DNA of 64,000 nt from Nageia nagi (taxonomy: Eukaryota; Pinophyta): positions 182,962,001 to 183,026,000 of the forward strand of contig JBITNC010000001.1 in assembly GCA_050084985.1 (NCBI GenBank), given 5' to 3'. Below, piece after piece: positions 23,086 to 33,609 of the stretch. Positions within the stretch are counted from its first letter, which is position 1, and each line of letters begins with the position of its first letter. The notes below the pieces were generated by a model, which saw nothing but the letters and a program-made list of their open reading frames with translations, had not been told where the DNA came from and did no database searches. The position numbers and the translations under genes were made by a program.

Positions 23086-24039
23086 GATTATTCAGGTCTA
23101 TAAACATGAAACTCAAAGCAATATTCTCCTAGATATAACGTTGATCAAACACCTATGATGTACCCATTATACTTAGATAAGCTAATTTTCTAGATAAAGG
23201 AATGCAGGTGGTCCTTTCTTGCTAATTTAGAACACCAGCGGTCTTCACTAAGATCGTAGGCGGTCCTTTTCTTGAAGATTCATCAAAAATCGTAAAAATC
23301 TAGTCCCTGTGAATCACCTCTGGATTCCCAATTGATACCTGATGGCTTGCCTACATGTACCAAATGCTCAAATAGAAGTTTGTCTTGAAGTGTGTGCCCT
23401 AACCTTTCTATAAAAGGGGCCCCACCCTTCCTCATTTGTTCACCCTATCATTTTCATAGTTGAGAGCATCCTAGAGCTTGAGAGACTAATTCAGAGAGGT
23501 TTAGCTGGTGATTTTGTCACTATCACTAGGTGATTCTTCTTGTATTGCAGCTGCATGCTATGGCCCTATCGATCACATGCCAAAATGGTCATAGAGCTAT
23601 CTTAGTGGCTAATTCTCCTATTGGTCATCAGGTACATTGCATCTCCTACCTTTTCCTTGCTATACTTTTGCTTGTTTTCAGATTTTAGCGGCCTTTTTAC
23701 TAGTTTTCTGAATTGCCCCTAGGGTTTTCCTATTGCATACCCTAGCCCTATGTTTTTCCTTTTCACTTTGTTTTTTCAAATTTCTAGTATCATGGCTACA
23801 CTAAGCTCATCCGTACAAACTTGCACCCTGAATTTTATCACCCTTATTCATGGAAATAGGACCGCTGGTGGTCCTTTCTGCCCTAGTTTGGACCATGGGC
23901 GGTCCTTCTCACCTGATCTAGACCGTGGGTAGTCCTTTTCACCAGTACTATTTTTGCTCTTTTATGTTTTGTATCTTGATACTAACTTACCTTTTGTCAT
24001 TATTTTCTTGCAAAACCATGCATACCTTATGTGACCATC
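23086..24039 (+). other. Possible 5' exons or leader of the PMD-1 gene; GGACC/GGTCC motifs
   Basis: An ATG at 23560 opens MALSITCQNGHRAILVANSP and runs to CAG followed by GTACAT at about 23632, a possible splice donor. Acceptor-like AG sites follow at about 23691 and 23788. A second ATG (23792) starts MATLSSSVQTCTLNFITLIH. I cannot tell which, if any, are true exons. The stretch also holds several copies of a hyphenated inverted repeat, GGACC-N6-GGTCC (23859, 23889, 23920) and half-copies at 23206, 23233 and 23257. Confidence 0.45.
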
Positions 24040-25820
24040 CGACAAGAGTGATACTTTCACCACTGCCCAACAGTGGCCACAAACAGACACAGCTCGAAGC
24101 ATTCTAGAGGACATTTCATTCAGCCACCTTGCATTTGCTATGTGTTTCATGATCACAACATGCTTATAGCTTTGATGGAGAGGTGGGATCCAAAATCCAA
24201 CACCTTTCACCTTCCAACTAGTGAGATTACAGTGACCCTAGAGGATATCTACAGGATCACTAGACTTCCTATCAGGGGGAAACTAGTGAACATGATTCAT
24301 GTTCCGAGCTTGGAATAGGTAGAGGTATGGGCTACATGGCTAACAGGATTGGATGAAGTAAATCATAGGAAGAGGGGAGTGTCCCTAGTGAGACATGCGC
24401 TAGAGGATCCTCCAGCATAGGGTGACCTACGGATGAGGCTCCTCATTGCCTACCTTTTAGATGCTATTGTCTATCTAGACAAGAGCAGTGAGACCTTCCC
24501 CGTGGGTATGATTCCTATCATTTAGGACATGGTTATACATAGATGGCGATATGCATGGTGCCCCATAATACTGGCACAACTTTATCATGACCTCCATGGC
24601 TTTGCAAAGGTGGAGAGAGGAGGGAGACAGGTGGCTCATTCTATGATACTGCAGGTGTGGGCCTATGAACACATCATTATTTCTAGACTGATGATTTTGC
24701 CCCTAGATCAGCCAGATGATGCATCCACCTGGCAATGGTGGGTGATGATAGAGGTACCAGACTTCCCTAGCATAGACCTAGAGGGATGGCATGTGTGACT
24801 TGACCTACTATAGGAGGCACAGGTATACTGGTGTCCTTATCGAGGAGGTGTACTAGAGTGGGAGGAAGACCTACAAGAGATGACATGGGTGAGACACCCT
24901 ACCTACCTACAGGTGCATAGGGTACTAGTGGAGCCATACAGGCTAGAGCGGGTACTTCATTAGTTTGGCCTCTAGTAGGGTATACCGGATGACTATAGGA
25001 TAGTGGTGTGCTACTACCATAGCAGGCACCTCCCAGAGGATTATGAGCCAGTATCGGACTGGGACTCAAATTGGGAGTCCCCCAGCGAGGACTCTGACTA
25101 TGATGTCGATGATGACATAGATGGACCTGATCACACAGAGGACTACCTAGACTGGTGGAGGACACACTATCCTCACCACATAGGCATTCATGATGCTGAC
25201 ATGGGTGACGATGCATGGGAGGATGAGGACATAGGAGACACAGAGACCGAATGGGACACTCCCTTCACCACAGGAGGATGGGGAGGAGAGAGTAGTTCTA
25301 CATATACTCGTGACACTTCTCTATATGTAGGTCATGATGATAATGAGGAGACCGATCCAGACTAGGATGAATATGAACCTAAATATAAGATGAAATCAAA
25401 CTAGGAGGATGAAGACTACGATGAGGATGATGATGGTAACCTATTTTCTCTTTTACTTTGCTTTGACTTTCTATTTTTCATAATATGCAAGTAACTAACA
25501 TGATATGTTTATGCTATGTCACAGATCCTGAGGTTGAGATGGCTAAGCTACGTGGCCAAATCGGTTAGAAGGATGAGGAGATTAGAGAGCTACAGGGCTA
25601 TCTACGGTTCGGAGGAGGAGATTATGCCGGTATCTATCAGGACTTACAGGTAGCCAACAAGGAGATCAAGACTCTCTATGAGCAGCTTCACCAGGCTAAG
25701 AGACAGATTGGTGAGGAGAAGTCACACGTAGAGAAGTACAAGGCACGATGTAGGGGTGGCACATCTAGCAGGGCTATTAGCTCTAGTGTAGGGGGAGGGG
25801 GGTCTAGTAGGAGATTCTAG
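24040..25820 (+). pseudogene. PMD-1 plant mobile domain gene, ten TAG and one TGA inside
   Basis: One reading frame runs from about 24040 to 25435, is joined by a phase-1 intron (25436-25524, GTAACC to CACAG) and ends at 25818-25820. The plant mobile domain is clear: LIALMERWDPKSNTFHLPTS, then VTLEDIYRITRLPIRG, AYLLDAIVYLD, RRYAWCPI-like HRWRYAWCPIILAQLYHDLH, VWAYEHI, and LH-stop-FGL-stop-stop-GIP, the family's RQFG..Q.IP site. A very acidic Asp/Glu tail (25020-25430) follows. After the intron comes a Gln/Glu/Lys-rich coiled coil (KDEEIRELQG, QVANKEIKTLYEQLHQAKRQ) and a Gly/Ser end. PMD proteins include Arabidopsis MAIN and MAIL1 and many transposon-borne copies; the latter's role is not established. 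Stops at 24316, 24418, 24523, 24796 (TGA), 24811, 24961, 24973, 24976, 25363, 25402 and 25566 interrupt it, with no frameshift. Confidence 0.85.
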
Positions 25821-25910
25821 ATCATTCTATGTAATCTCATCCAGTTGTATTGTAAACAAAAAAAACATTTTGATCATGATATATATATAAAACACAAATT
25901 TTGGTACCTG

Positions 25911-26306
25911 ATTTGCTCTTGTGCATGTATTTGTGATGAATGAACTTGATATTCCATGATCCTTGAGAACGATGCTGATTGACACGACCTGAAACTCTGA
26001 CTTCCCATGCTCTAGGAGTAATTGGTACCTTTTGCTTTCCTCTATTTTTCCCCTAAAAGAGCACTGCTGATGGTCCTTTTCTCACAAAATATAACATCGG
26101 TGCTCCTCATTTGCTCTTGTACATGTGCTTGTGATGCATTAATTTGATGTTCCATGATCTTTAAAAATGGACATTAAAGACATGATTTGAAATTCTGACT
26201 TCCCATGCTGCAGGAGTAATTGGTCCCTTTTGATTTCCTCTATTTTTTCCACTAAAAGAGAATCGTTGGTGGTCCTATTATTAGGAAATACAACATCGAT
26301 GCTCCT
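25911..26306. repeat. Tandem duplication of about 198 bp
   Basis: Two diverged copies begin ATTTGCTCTTGTGCATGTAT (25911) and ATTTGCTCTTGTACATGTGC (26109). Both include 'tgacttcccatgct' and 'aggagtaattggt.cc', 'taaaagag', a 'ggtccttt'-type motif and 'aacatcg.tgctcct'. The duplication lies between the PMD gene end and the gag end. Confidence 0.85.
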
Positions 26307-26394
26307 GTTATGACTTCATGAAACCTCCCAATCTCTTGACCTTGACGTTTGTTAGAGACTTGAACCAACTGCTAGCTTTTCTCTTCTCCCCCCC

Positions 26395-26422
26395 TTATAT
26401 ATATATATATATATATATATAT
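26395..26422. repeat. (AT)n microsatellite
   Basis: About fourteen AT units lie just past the gag C-terminal region. Their encoded tyrosine/isoleucine run in small ORFs has no meaning. Confidence 0.9.
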
Positions 26423-26575
26423 TTTTATCTACCAAATGATACCTCCGGAGGGCCTGGAGCTCCCACCGGGGCTAACTTCGCAAGCATCTTCAAGAAAGAT
26501 CATATTGATATGCTGTTCTTCTCCTGTATCTTTGACCTTTGCTGGACATACATAGAATCCATCTTCTATGAGCTT

Positions 26576-27646
26576 CTATATTCTATCCCTAAGATTTCCA
26601 CATCCATTAGTAGCATGGCCTTTAGTCTGATGATATTCACAATATCTATCTTCCTTATACCAATGGGGTTTTTCTGCTGTTGGATCTTCCTCACGCTTCG
26701 GTAAAGGTTGTAATAACCCTTTTTCCATAAGGTCTTTTAGGATATGTCTTGGAGGTATGGGAAATCTCACATATCTCTTTTCCTTCATCTCACTTGTCTT
26801 CTCAGCCACATGGATAGCTTTCTCTTTCTTTGGCGATTGTGGTTTCTTATCCTTTACTTTTGTCTTATCACTATTACCATACTTTACAAGTCCTAGCTTC
26901 ACAAGGACTTTTTCTTTCTCTAACAGCTTATACGTCATATCAGAAAATGTAAGATGTGTATAATCGATAACATATGATTGTAAGGGCAATATAACCGCTT
27001 CTTTGAACATGTTATTTACCTCTTTTTCCATTAATCTGGTCTTTACTTGCTGCCATGTCTTCTTAAACCTTACAACAAATTTGTCTAGTTGCTCATCACT
27101 GTCTTGCTTGATAGCACATAAATCTGATAGCATAACTTCCTTCTTGATGTTATGCTTATATTGCTCTAGAAACAAATTACTGAACTCCTCAAATGATGTG
27201 ATGGACCCTTTAGGTAATGCATAAAACCATTCTCGGGCGTCTCCTTCCAAGCTCTGGGGGAAGAATTTAGCTTGCAATCTTTGGTCTGTACCAATTTTGA
27301 GTTCACACTCATCCTTGAATCCTTGTATATGTCTTCTTAGGTCTCCTTCCCCATTGAACTTACTGAAATTTGGCTCTTTGTAGTCGGATGGTGGCATGTG
27401 TCTACGAATCTCATCACATAAGGGACTACCAAATTTGAAAGAATCATTAGGCAGTGTTGATCTCGTTGCCAATATGTCTATCTACCTTTGCATACCTTCC
27501 ATAGTAGCCTCAAAATTACTATTGTCACCCTTAGCGCTATTTTGCATTCCTTCGAATCCCTCTGGATCATCATGTCTGATTTCTACCAATAATTCATCCA
27601 AATCCCTTTTTGAAAGACTACACAAGAATAACTTAAGCTGCTCCAT
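26576..27646 (-). pseudogene. PMD-1 gag, Tat-like Ty3/gypsy type
   Basis: The ATG at 27646 opens MEQLKLFLCSLSKRDLDELL, 70 bp inside the primer site. A TAG at 27482-27484 interrupts residue 55, and the frame then stays open to a TAG at 26576-26578. The retrotransposon gag core lies in the middle: FNGEGDLRRHIQGFKDEC, AREWFYALPKGSITSFEEF and FLEQYKHNIKKEVMLSDL. The C-terminal knuckle CEYHQTKGHATNGC, followed by NLRDRI, is the type I associate with Tat-branch gags. Reading past the last TAG gives about 45 more plausible residues, again with only TAG/TGA-type breaks, to near 26430. Gag would package the element RNA into particles. No protease or pol follows. Confidence 0.85.
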
Positions 27647-27717
27647 ACTCAAAACACTTCACAAAATAGATGTTAGTCTTAACTAAAACCTTTAGGGTTT
27701 TAGTATAATGATGTGTA

Positions 27718-27736
27718 GTTCATGTCGGGTTCACCA
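27718..27736 (-). promoter_or_regulatory. PMD-1 primer binding site, tRNA-Trp-like
   Basis: The minus strand reads TGGTGAACCCGACATGAAC, two bases from the 5' LTR end. As I recall the plant tRNA-Trp 3' end (ending GTCGGGTTCA plus CCA), this is complementary over almost the whole stretch, with one G-to-A change at a former CG. The assignment rests on memory of the tRNA. Confidence 0.7.
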
Positions 27737-27738
27737 AA

Positions 27739-28616
27739 TGTTTACAAATAAAATTGAGCGTGTAAATAAATAAATAGGAAAATATCTACAAACTCAATAT
27801 TATCTGTATTTAAGCTACGGATAGCAATTTATTCTAGATAATAATAAATAACAACATAACCAATTAAGAAGTGTAATTGTACCAACCAAGACTATGATTT
27901 ATGTACTTACCTCATGGAACGTACCTGATAACAAAAGATGTAGATATTGGCGATGTACTAATGATGAGCTACCTTTCCAACAACATCGTGACCTGCAAGG
28001 ATGCCAAAAGAGGACCGTAGGTGGTCTGTTTCAATGATATAAGAGCACCGATGGTGTTCTTCCATTCACAAAGGAGCACTGGCGGCCTTTGTTCTATAGT
28101 TTTGACCTCTTGATTAAGTCCAGAAATTTAGTATAGATGTCTCAGATAGCAGTGTGATATCAGAATTGATCGTAGATGTTAGGATAGCTCACGTAAGGAA
28201 GCACACAAACCATAGCCTTGTAGGCGGTACCGAGAGATACCTTAAGGGGTAGCCACTTACAAGACCATACGCGGGATCATGTGTATCCTTGTTATTGTGG
28301 ACTTACTATTAGATCCCTTATTTATATAGACAATAGATAATACTGCCCATAGGTCGGTGTGCATCCACATAAATAAGGTTAATTCACAAGATTTAAGATA
28401 AACACATCAATAAACAAGATAATTCATGCAATACTCAAGATAAACCATGCAATATTCAAGATAACCCATGCAATATTTAAGATAACCCATGCAATATTCA
28501 TATTCAAGCCAAACATTGATATTATCACTTTAATCCATTCAAGACATATAGTTAGGCCAAGCATATTTCATTAATTTATTGATTTAAAAACATAAAATCA
28601 TTTTTATGTGTTAACA
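27739..28616 (-). repeat. PMD-1 5' LTR
   Basis: Partner of 20528-21404, with the same ends and the same internal 21-bp repeats (about 28421-28505). As the 5' LTR it should hold the promoter for gag on the minus strand. I could not fix a TATA box. Confidence 0.93.
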
Positions 28617-28621
28617 TTCTT

Positions 28622-29755
28622 GATCAATAAGATAAGGTGTATAAACTAAAAAAGGCTCTCTATGGCCTTAAATAAGCATCTCAAGCATAGTACTCTTGGA
28701 TTGATGCTTACCTTTAAAAAAATAGTTATTAGAGATGCTCAATGGAAAGCACATTATACACAAAAGTTTATGGTACAAAATTCATTATTTTGTACTTTTA
28801 TGTTGATGATATTATTTTTACTAATACCTCTAATGCTATGATAGACTAATTTAAGAATGTTATGATTAGTAAATTTGAGATGAGTGATCTTGGAGATGAA
28901 TTATTTTCTTGGCACACAAGTCAAGAAATCCACCAATGGTATTTTGATCACTCAATCCAAATATATGGAAGACCTACTAGCCCATTTTAAGATGTAAAAT
29001 TGTAGCCTCATTGATACACTAGCCATTATCAAAGCTAAGCTATTGAAGGAGGACTCCTCTCCACATGTTTATGCCACTATGGACTGATACTTAATAGGTA
29101 GCCTTATGTATCTCACTACTACTAGGTTGAACATCCTGTTTGTTGTCAGTAAAGTAGCATGATTCATGCACTTACCACATTAGACATAGTGGATTGTAGC
29201 CAAGTGGATCCTATGCTATGTGAGTGGCACACATAAATATGGGCTTTGATATAAATCCTCAAAATAATAAATGGTATAGGCCTATATAGATGTTAATTGG
29301 ATCAAATATCTTGATGACTAGAAGAGCATGTCAGGGTATGGATTATTCTTCAGAGAATCTTTAATCTCATGGAGCAATAAGAAGTAATCCACTATTGCAC
29401 TTTCATCAACAAAAGTTAAGTACATTACTACCTCTACCACTTGTACATAAGCTATCTGGCTTTTTTGTCTATTTGAATATTTGGACATGGATATTGAGCT
29501 CCCCATTTTAGTGCACTATGATAATCTTAGCATTATTTCCATGACCAAGAACCCCATGTTTCATAGTAGGATAAAGCACATTGATATATGTGATCACTTT
29601 ATGAGATATCTAGTTGAAGATGGCTTTATCTAGTTTCATCACTATCCTACTAATGCTCAAATTATAAACATCTTTACAAAGCCATTACCTAGGGATCATT
29701 TTTGCTACCTTTGTAGCTAGCTTGGAGTCCAGAATTTATACATTTAGGGGGTGAA
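28622..29755 (+). pseudogene. Copia-2 reverse transcriptase/RNase H (part 2)
   Basis: Resumes exactly where part 1 stops: after the duplicated TTCTT the frame reads DQ, stop, DKVYKLKKALYGLK, stop, AS, which is the classic LKQAP region with glutamines changed to stops. Further on are ILYFYVDDIIFTN (catalytic YVDD), SKYMEDLLAHFKM and GSLMYLTTTRLNILF. RNase H follows with KYITTSTTCT and SRIKHIDICDHFMRYLVEDG, then NIFTKPLPRDHFCYL, the standard copia ending. About a dozen in-frame stops and a few shifts make it dead. It adjoins a polypurine tract and 3' LTR. Confidence 0.88.
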
Positions 29756-30930
29756 TGTTGGAAAACCTTGACCAAATAAGGATATTGGTTAGAATATGTA
29801 TATATATTACATGTCTTTTACTTTCTTTTCTTTGTATTTATATTTTTTTTCCAATAGAGGCATGCTCTCATTTTTTCATGGAGATTAAGGGGGTGTTTGA
29901 GAATTATTAATCTCCATTTTCTTTTGAGCTTTATAATGCTCTAATATTTTTGTACACTATCTTCTTCTAGCATTGAATCTTTATTCTCTAGGAGTTACTT
30001 TTTAACGGCATTATTGGTCACTCTGGGTGCTAGGTTTTATCTCTCCTCTAGGAATTAACAATCCTCAAAATCCTTGGGCACTATTCCTTATCTAATCTTT
30101 AGGCTCTACCATTTCCAAACTTCAAGCTCTATCTCTTCACATAGGACTAAATGCTCACCTCCTAGATTTACTCCATGTTTGAGCTCTATCCCATTTTCAT
30201 TCTCTAAGTGCTACCACTCTTTAGGACATATTCAAATTTTGGGTGTTGTATGAATCATTTCTTATACTTGGTACTTACTATATCTAGGACTTATTGCACT
30301 TACTATTTTGGGTGAATGATATCATGTTTTTAGGCCTCAAAGCTTGATTCTTATTTTAATTCATAGTTTTTTCTATGCAACAATGTCTCTTGTGCTCCAA
30401 AACTTGGATTTGACATCCATATTGCTTTGAAACTTGAATTAACACTCCAAAAATGCCTTTTTAAGGGATTTATAATGTAGAACTAAATGCTTAACTATTG
30501 ATATTAATTTTTTAACATCAACATTAATATTTTGTACAAAATGGTTGATCTACCTTCAACCATTTAATGTTTTCTAGATGTCATGCAAACATAAATGGCA
30601 TGGGCTTCCTCTACCTTTTGCAACATTCAATGAATTGTAGATAGAAAGGGCATGGCCTTCTACATAATGGATAGTAGAATGCATGCATAGAGCTATGTTG
30701 CATTTAATTTTATTTTTGACCAAGTTGTAAGCATATACTATTTTATTTTAGTATAAATATAGATAGCCTCAACATAAAAAGTTTGACACTGCAGAATAAG
30801 AAGTGTATGTAGTTTTTTAGCTCCAAGAGAATAGTGTAATAGTTTTTGCTTCTCTACAATACAAAAATATTTTAGTGTCCAATTTTTCTTGATATTTATT
30901 TCACCTATGGTTAGCCTTACTGCATTCTAG
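29743..30930 (+). repeat. Copia-2 polypurine tract and 3' LTR
   Basis: The tract TTTAGGGGGTGAA (29743-29755) is followed by TGTTGGAAAACC at 29756, the start of the 3' LTR. A TATAAATA-like box occurs near 30752. The right edge is not certain: no second LTR is present in the window to align with, and I place it near 30930 from a weak CA end only. Confidence 0.55.
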
Positions 30931-32580
30931 CTACATATTATTTGTTCTCTTTTCTTTTTCAAAATCTTCATGGATATTTGTCATATGCTACATATTCATC
31001 TATTTGTGAGGGAGAATATTTAAACATGGAGTTTCTCATTATCAACTTGAAATTTTTCAGCTACCTATCTCTATTTGAATTGATGTAATATTTTTTAAAA
31101 GTATTATAATATTCATCTCATTTAATAAAATTAAAAAATAAAGTATTAATCTTTTTTAGTTTATTATAATATTTTTAAGGTTTATTTTATCTTAAATAAC
31201 ATCAATTATTGTATTTATCATTTTCTATGGGATAGTGTAAGTAGTTTTGGTTTTGGTTCTTTAAAAGTAGGTTTAAGGTTCAAACCTTAATTAATTAATT
31301 TTTTTTGTGTTATGAGGTTAAAATTTATGGAGGTTCGTTGGCTCATCATACCTCAATGTAGGTTCTAGAAGCCTCTAAGGGGTCTTAGAAATATAGGATT
31401 GGTATATGAGTTTGATGTAAAAAAGGTGTGGATCTTTTGATAAAAAAGTTCTTTAGTGTAGCTTTAGGTAGTTTCATACAAACCAAAAAAAGCTTATATT
31501 TATTAAGATATATCAAATCATATTTGAATAAGATCCATTGGTTATGTGAAATTCATAGATCTAATTTGTGAAGAATACAATCTTGCAATTGAATATTGAC
31601 AAAATGTATAATTCATTTTCTACAATTTGATATCGTATAAGGCAATGACATTCTAATTCTTATTTGAAGGGGTTGAGTATACTTCATATATCAAAATAGA
31701 TATTTCTTCTATAAAAGGTCACATCAACTAATGGTAAATATTAGATAACTATATTGTACTAAAGTTTATCATATATATTTCATTCATTTTTTATATATTA
31801 TTCAACTATACTAAATTATAGCATGGGTGCTCTAAAAGTCTACTTTTAGGGCATGGATGTTGTAAAATTAGTTGAATATTCTTACAAAATGTTATGTGCA
31901 AGTATGAAATGAAAGATCAAATACCCAAAATAGTAAAGATCAAAATAAGTACACAAAGAATGCAAGAAATTTATATTAGTCCCTCCTTTTGTAGGAGTAC
32001 ATCTAGTTCAATAGTTTCTTTTCTTCATTATGGAGATTTTTACATGGATTTATAGTCACAATATCATGGAAAAACATGCCATATTTAGCAATAATCCTTC
32101 CTTCTTTTGTAATTCCTTAAAATATCCTTAAATTAGATAAATATGAACTCTTCAATATGAAAATTTTCATAATAGTTCCAATAACCCTTGAATAATGAAT
32201 CTCATAAGTAGATATACATCCCTAGAGCAATGTACAACCTCCCAAACTAATGAAATGCCTCCCTACATCATTAGGAAAATTGAAATGACCTTGACTATTC
32301 AACTTTCCCATATAAGGTATCTAAAGGTATGGCATCTATGCCTTAAGCTACACCTCTATGGAATCCACAATATGCTCATAGTGGATCCATCACATCCAAT
32401 CATTAGATTATGTCAATTCTACACATAAAGATACTTGGTGCACATATCTCTGCTCATGGAATATTAGAATTCCAAATTGATCCATTTGGATCATACCTAC
32501 CCCATGGGAAAGGTATTTGATCTCAAAAATGCTCAGATATGGATAAGATAAGAAAATAATTCCCCACCTTAGATTTATAA
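30931..32580. other. AT-rich sequence, no gene seen
   Basis: No coding or RNA motif is recognisable on either strand. Part may be LTR or 3' untranslated sequence of Gypsy-D, whose integrase end lies just to the right, but no second copy is in the window for comparison. Confidence 0.4.
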
Positions 32581-32599
32581 TACTATTTTCTTTTAGTAG

Positions 32600-33390
32600 G
32601 TAACTATCCTTTCAACCCTACCTTGACCAAATTTCTTATTCACATCTCCTTGTAGTATGAACCTTCCTTTATAGAATTGAATCTTTCCCAAGATCATTCA
32701 TGGTATTTGGGGCTAATTCATCAACTAATGGTAAAACCTAACCTATCTCTTACTCTTTCTCAATCAGCATGGATGTTTCAAATAACTTAAAGTTCTCCAT
32801 ATTCACAACTAAGTAGATATTCATGTAAAAGGGTAGATTGAATATAAAATCATTCTCACTTAATTTCTCTATAATATGAAATATCCCATATCTAAGAGAT
32901 TTAAGCTTATTGGTTGGTCCCTATAGCCTCTCCTTACTAAGATATAATAAAATTTGATCTCCTACTTGGAATTTATGGTAAAACCTATGCTTATCATTCC
33001 TCAACTTATATTTGTATTTTCTAACTTGTAGTTTCTCTTGAACCTTCAAATAAATGTATCTTACATTATCAATAAATTGCTCAACTTTCTTCTCTTCACG
33101 TACAATTGAAACATCATCATCCTTTTGTTTTTCAAGCACATAATCAAAAGGTGATGGAGGTAAAATCCCATTAAATGTTTCAAATAGATATATATATGTA
33201 GAAGAATAAATTATTATATTGTATGAATGTTGAACAAACATAAGATCCCCTTCCTAATACTTTGAATGCTTGCCATAATAACCCCTCAACAACTAAACCA
33301 CTTTCATATTCACCACTTAAGTTTTTTCATCTATTTTAGGATGAAAATAAATGCTTATTTTCATCCTAGTATCCATTTTTTTCATAATAG
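32600..33390 (-). pseudogene. Gypsy-D integrase C-terminal fragment
   Basis: On the minus strand the fragment opens with IYFHPKIDEKT (the HPQTDGQTE site) and VVNMKVV. It continues as LLRGYYGKHSKY, FVQHSYN and FETFNGILPPSPFDYV. After an acidic spacer it reads VQEKLQVRKYKYKLRNDKHR and KFQVGDQILLYLSKERL, then KLKSLRYGIFHIIEKLSEND, the family's GPF-type GKSP/SH3-like end. This is the last third of a Ty3/gypsy integrase. It abuts the truncated LTR of Gypsy-C at about 33390, so the junction is a later rearrangement or insertion. It differs from Gypsy-C's own integrase, so it is a second element. Confidence 0.75.
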
Positions 33391-33596
33391 TTGATTTTTC
33401 AACATGATTCTATTTACCCCTCTTACAAATATTTATAGACTTCCTATCCTAACCTTAATTGGTGTTTTGATTCAAAATGGTTATTTTCCTTACAAAAATA
33501 TAAAGGTTTACATGACTAGTCAACACAAGGTGCTAATTATAATAATCACTAATCATAATTAAATCTAATTAAATGTTAGGATATGGGATCCTAACA
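33390..33596 (-). repeat. Gypsy-C 3' LTR, truncated
   Basis: Matches 40385-40590, ending CTAACA at 33596. The outer half, present in the 5' LTR, is missing. Just inside, the minus strand has a purine-rich run (AAAATTTTCAAGAGAGGTTG) that fits the polypurine tract. Confidence 0.75.
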
Positions 33597-33609
33597 TACA
33601 ACCTCTCTT

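Larger units (their letters stand above)
20528..28616 (-). mobile_element. PMD-1: complete pol-less LTR element with antisense PMD gene
   Basis: An 8,089-bp element with two nearly equal LTRs (877 and 878 bp), flanked by the exact target duplication TTCTT (20523-20527 and 28617-28621). A primer site (27718-27736) and gag (26576-27646) show that the element runs on the minus strand. A polypurine tract adjoins the left LTR, so that is the 3' LTR. Where pol should be there is none. Instead, the plus strand carries a spliced plant mobile domain gene (about 24040-25820), preceded by three tandem-repeat arrays. The gag knuckle type suggests the Tat branch of Ty3/gypsy, in which extra and antisense ORFs are known. 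With gag but no protease, reverse transcriptase or integrase, it would need enzymes from a partner. The element sits inside Copia-2 reverse transcriptase. Confidence 0.93.

Noticed and set aside
24899-25216. Minus-strand 105-codon ORF opposite the acidic tail
   Set aside because: It is the shadow of the GAT/GAC/GAG-rich acidic region on the plus strand. The plus frame joins smoothly to the PMD domain and the intron.
24040-25820. Possibility that TAG is read as glutamine in the PMD gene
   Set aside because: Plant nuclear genes use the standard code, CAG glutamines coexist in the same frame, and the LTR comparison shows the same C-to-T pattern in non-coding DNA.
26318-26704. Plus-strand 128-codon ORF with a Tyr-Ile run
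   Set aside because: It crosses an (AT)n tract and lies opposite the gag C-terminal coding region.
33349-33353. CTTAT beside the Gypsy-C left LTR matching CTTAT after the right LTR
   Set aside because: The left LTR lacks its terminal bases and Gypsy-D coding sequence reads through this spot, so the match is probably chance.
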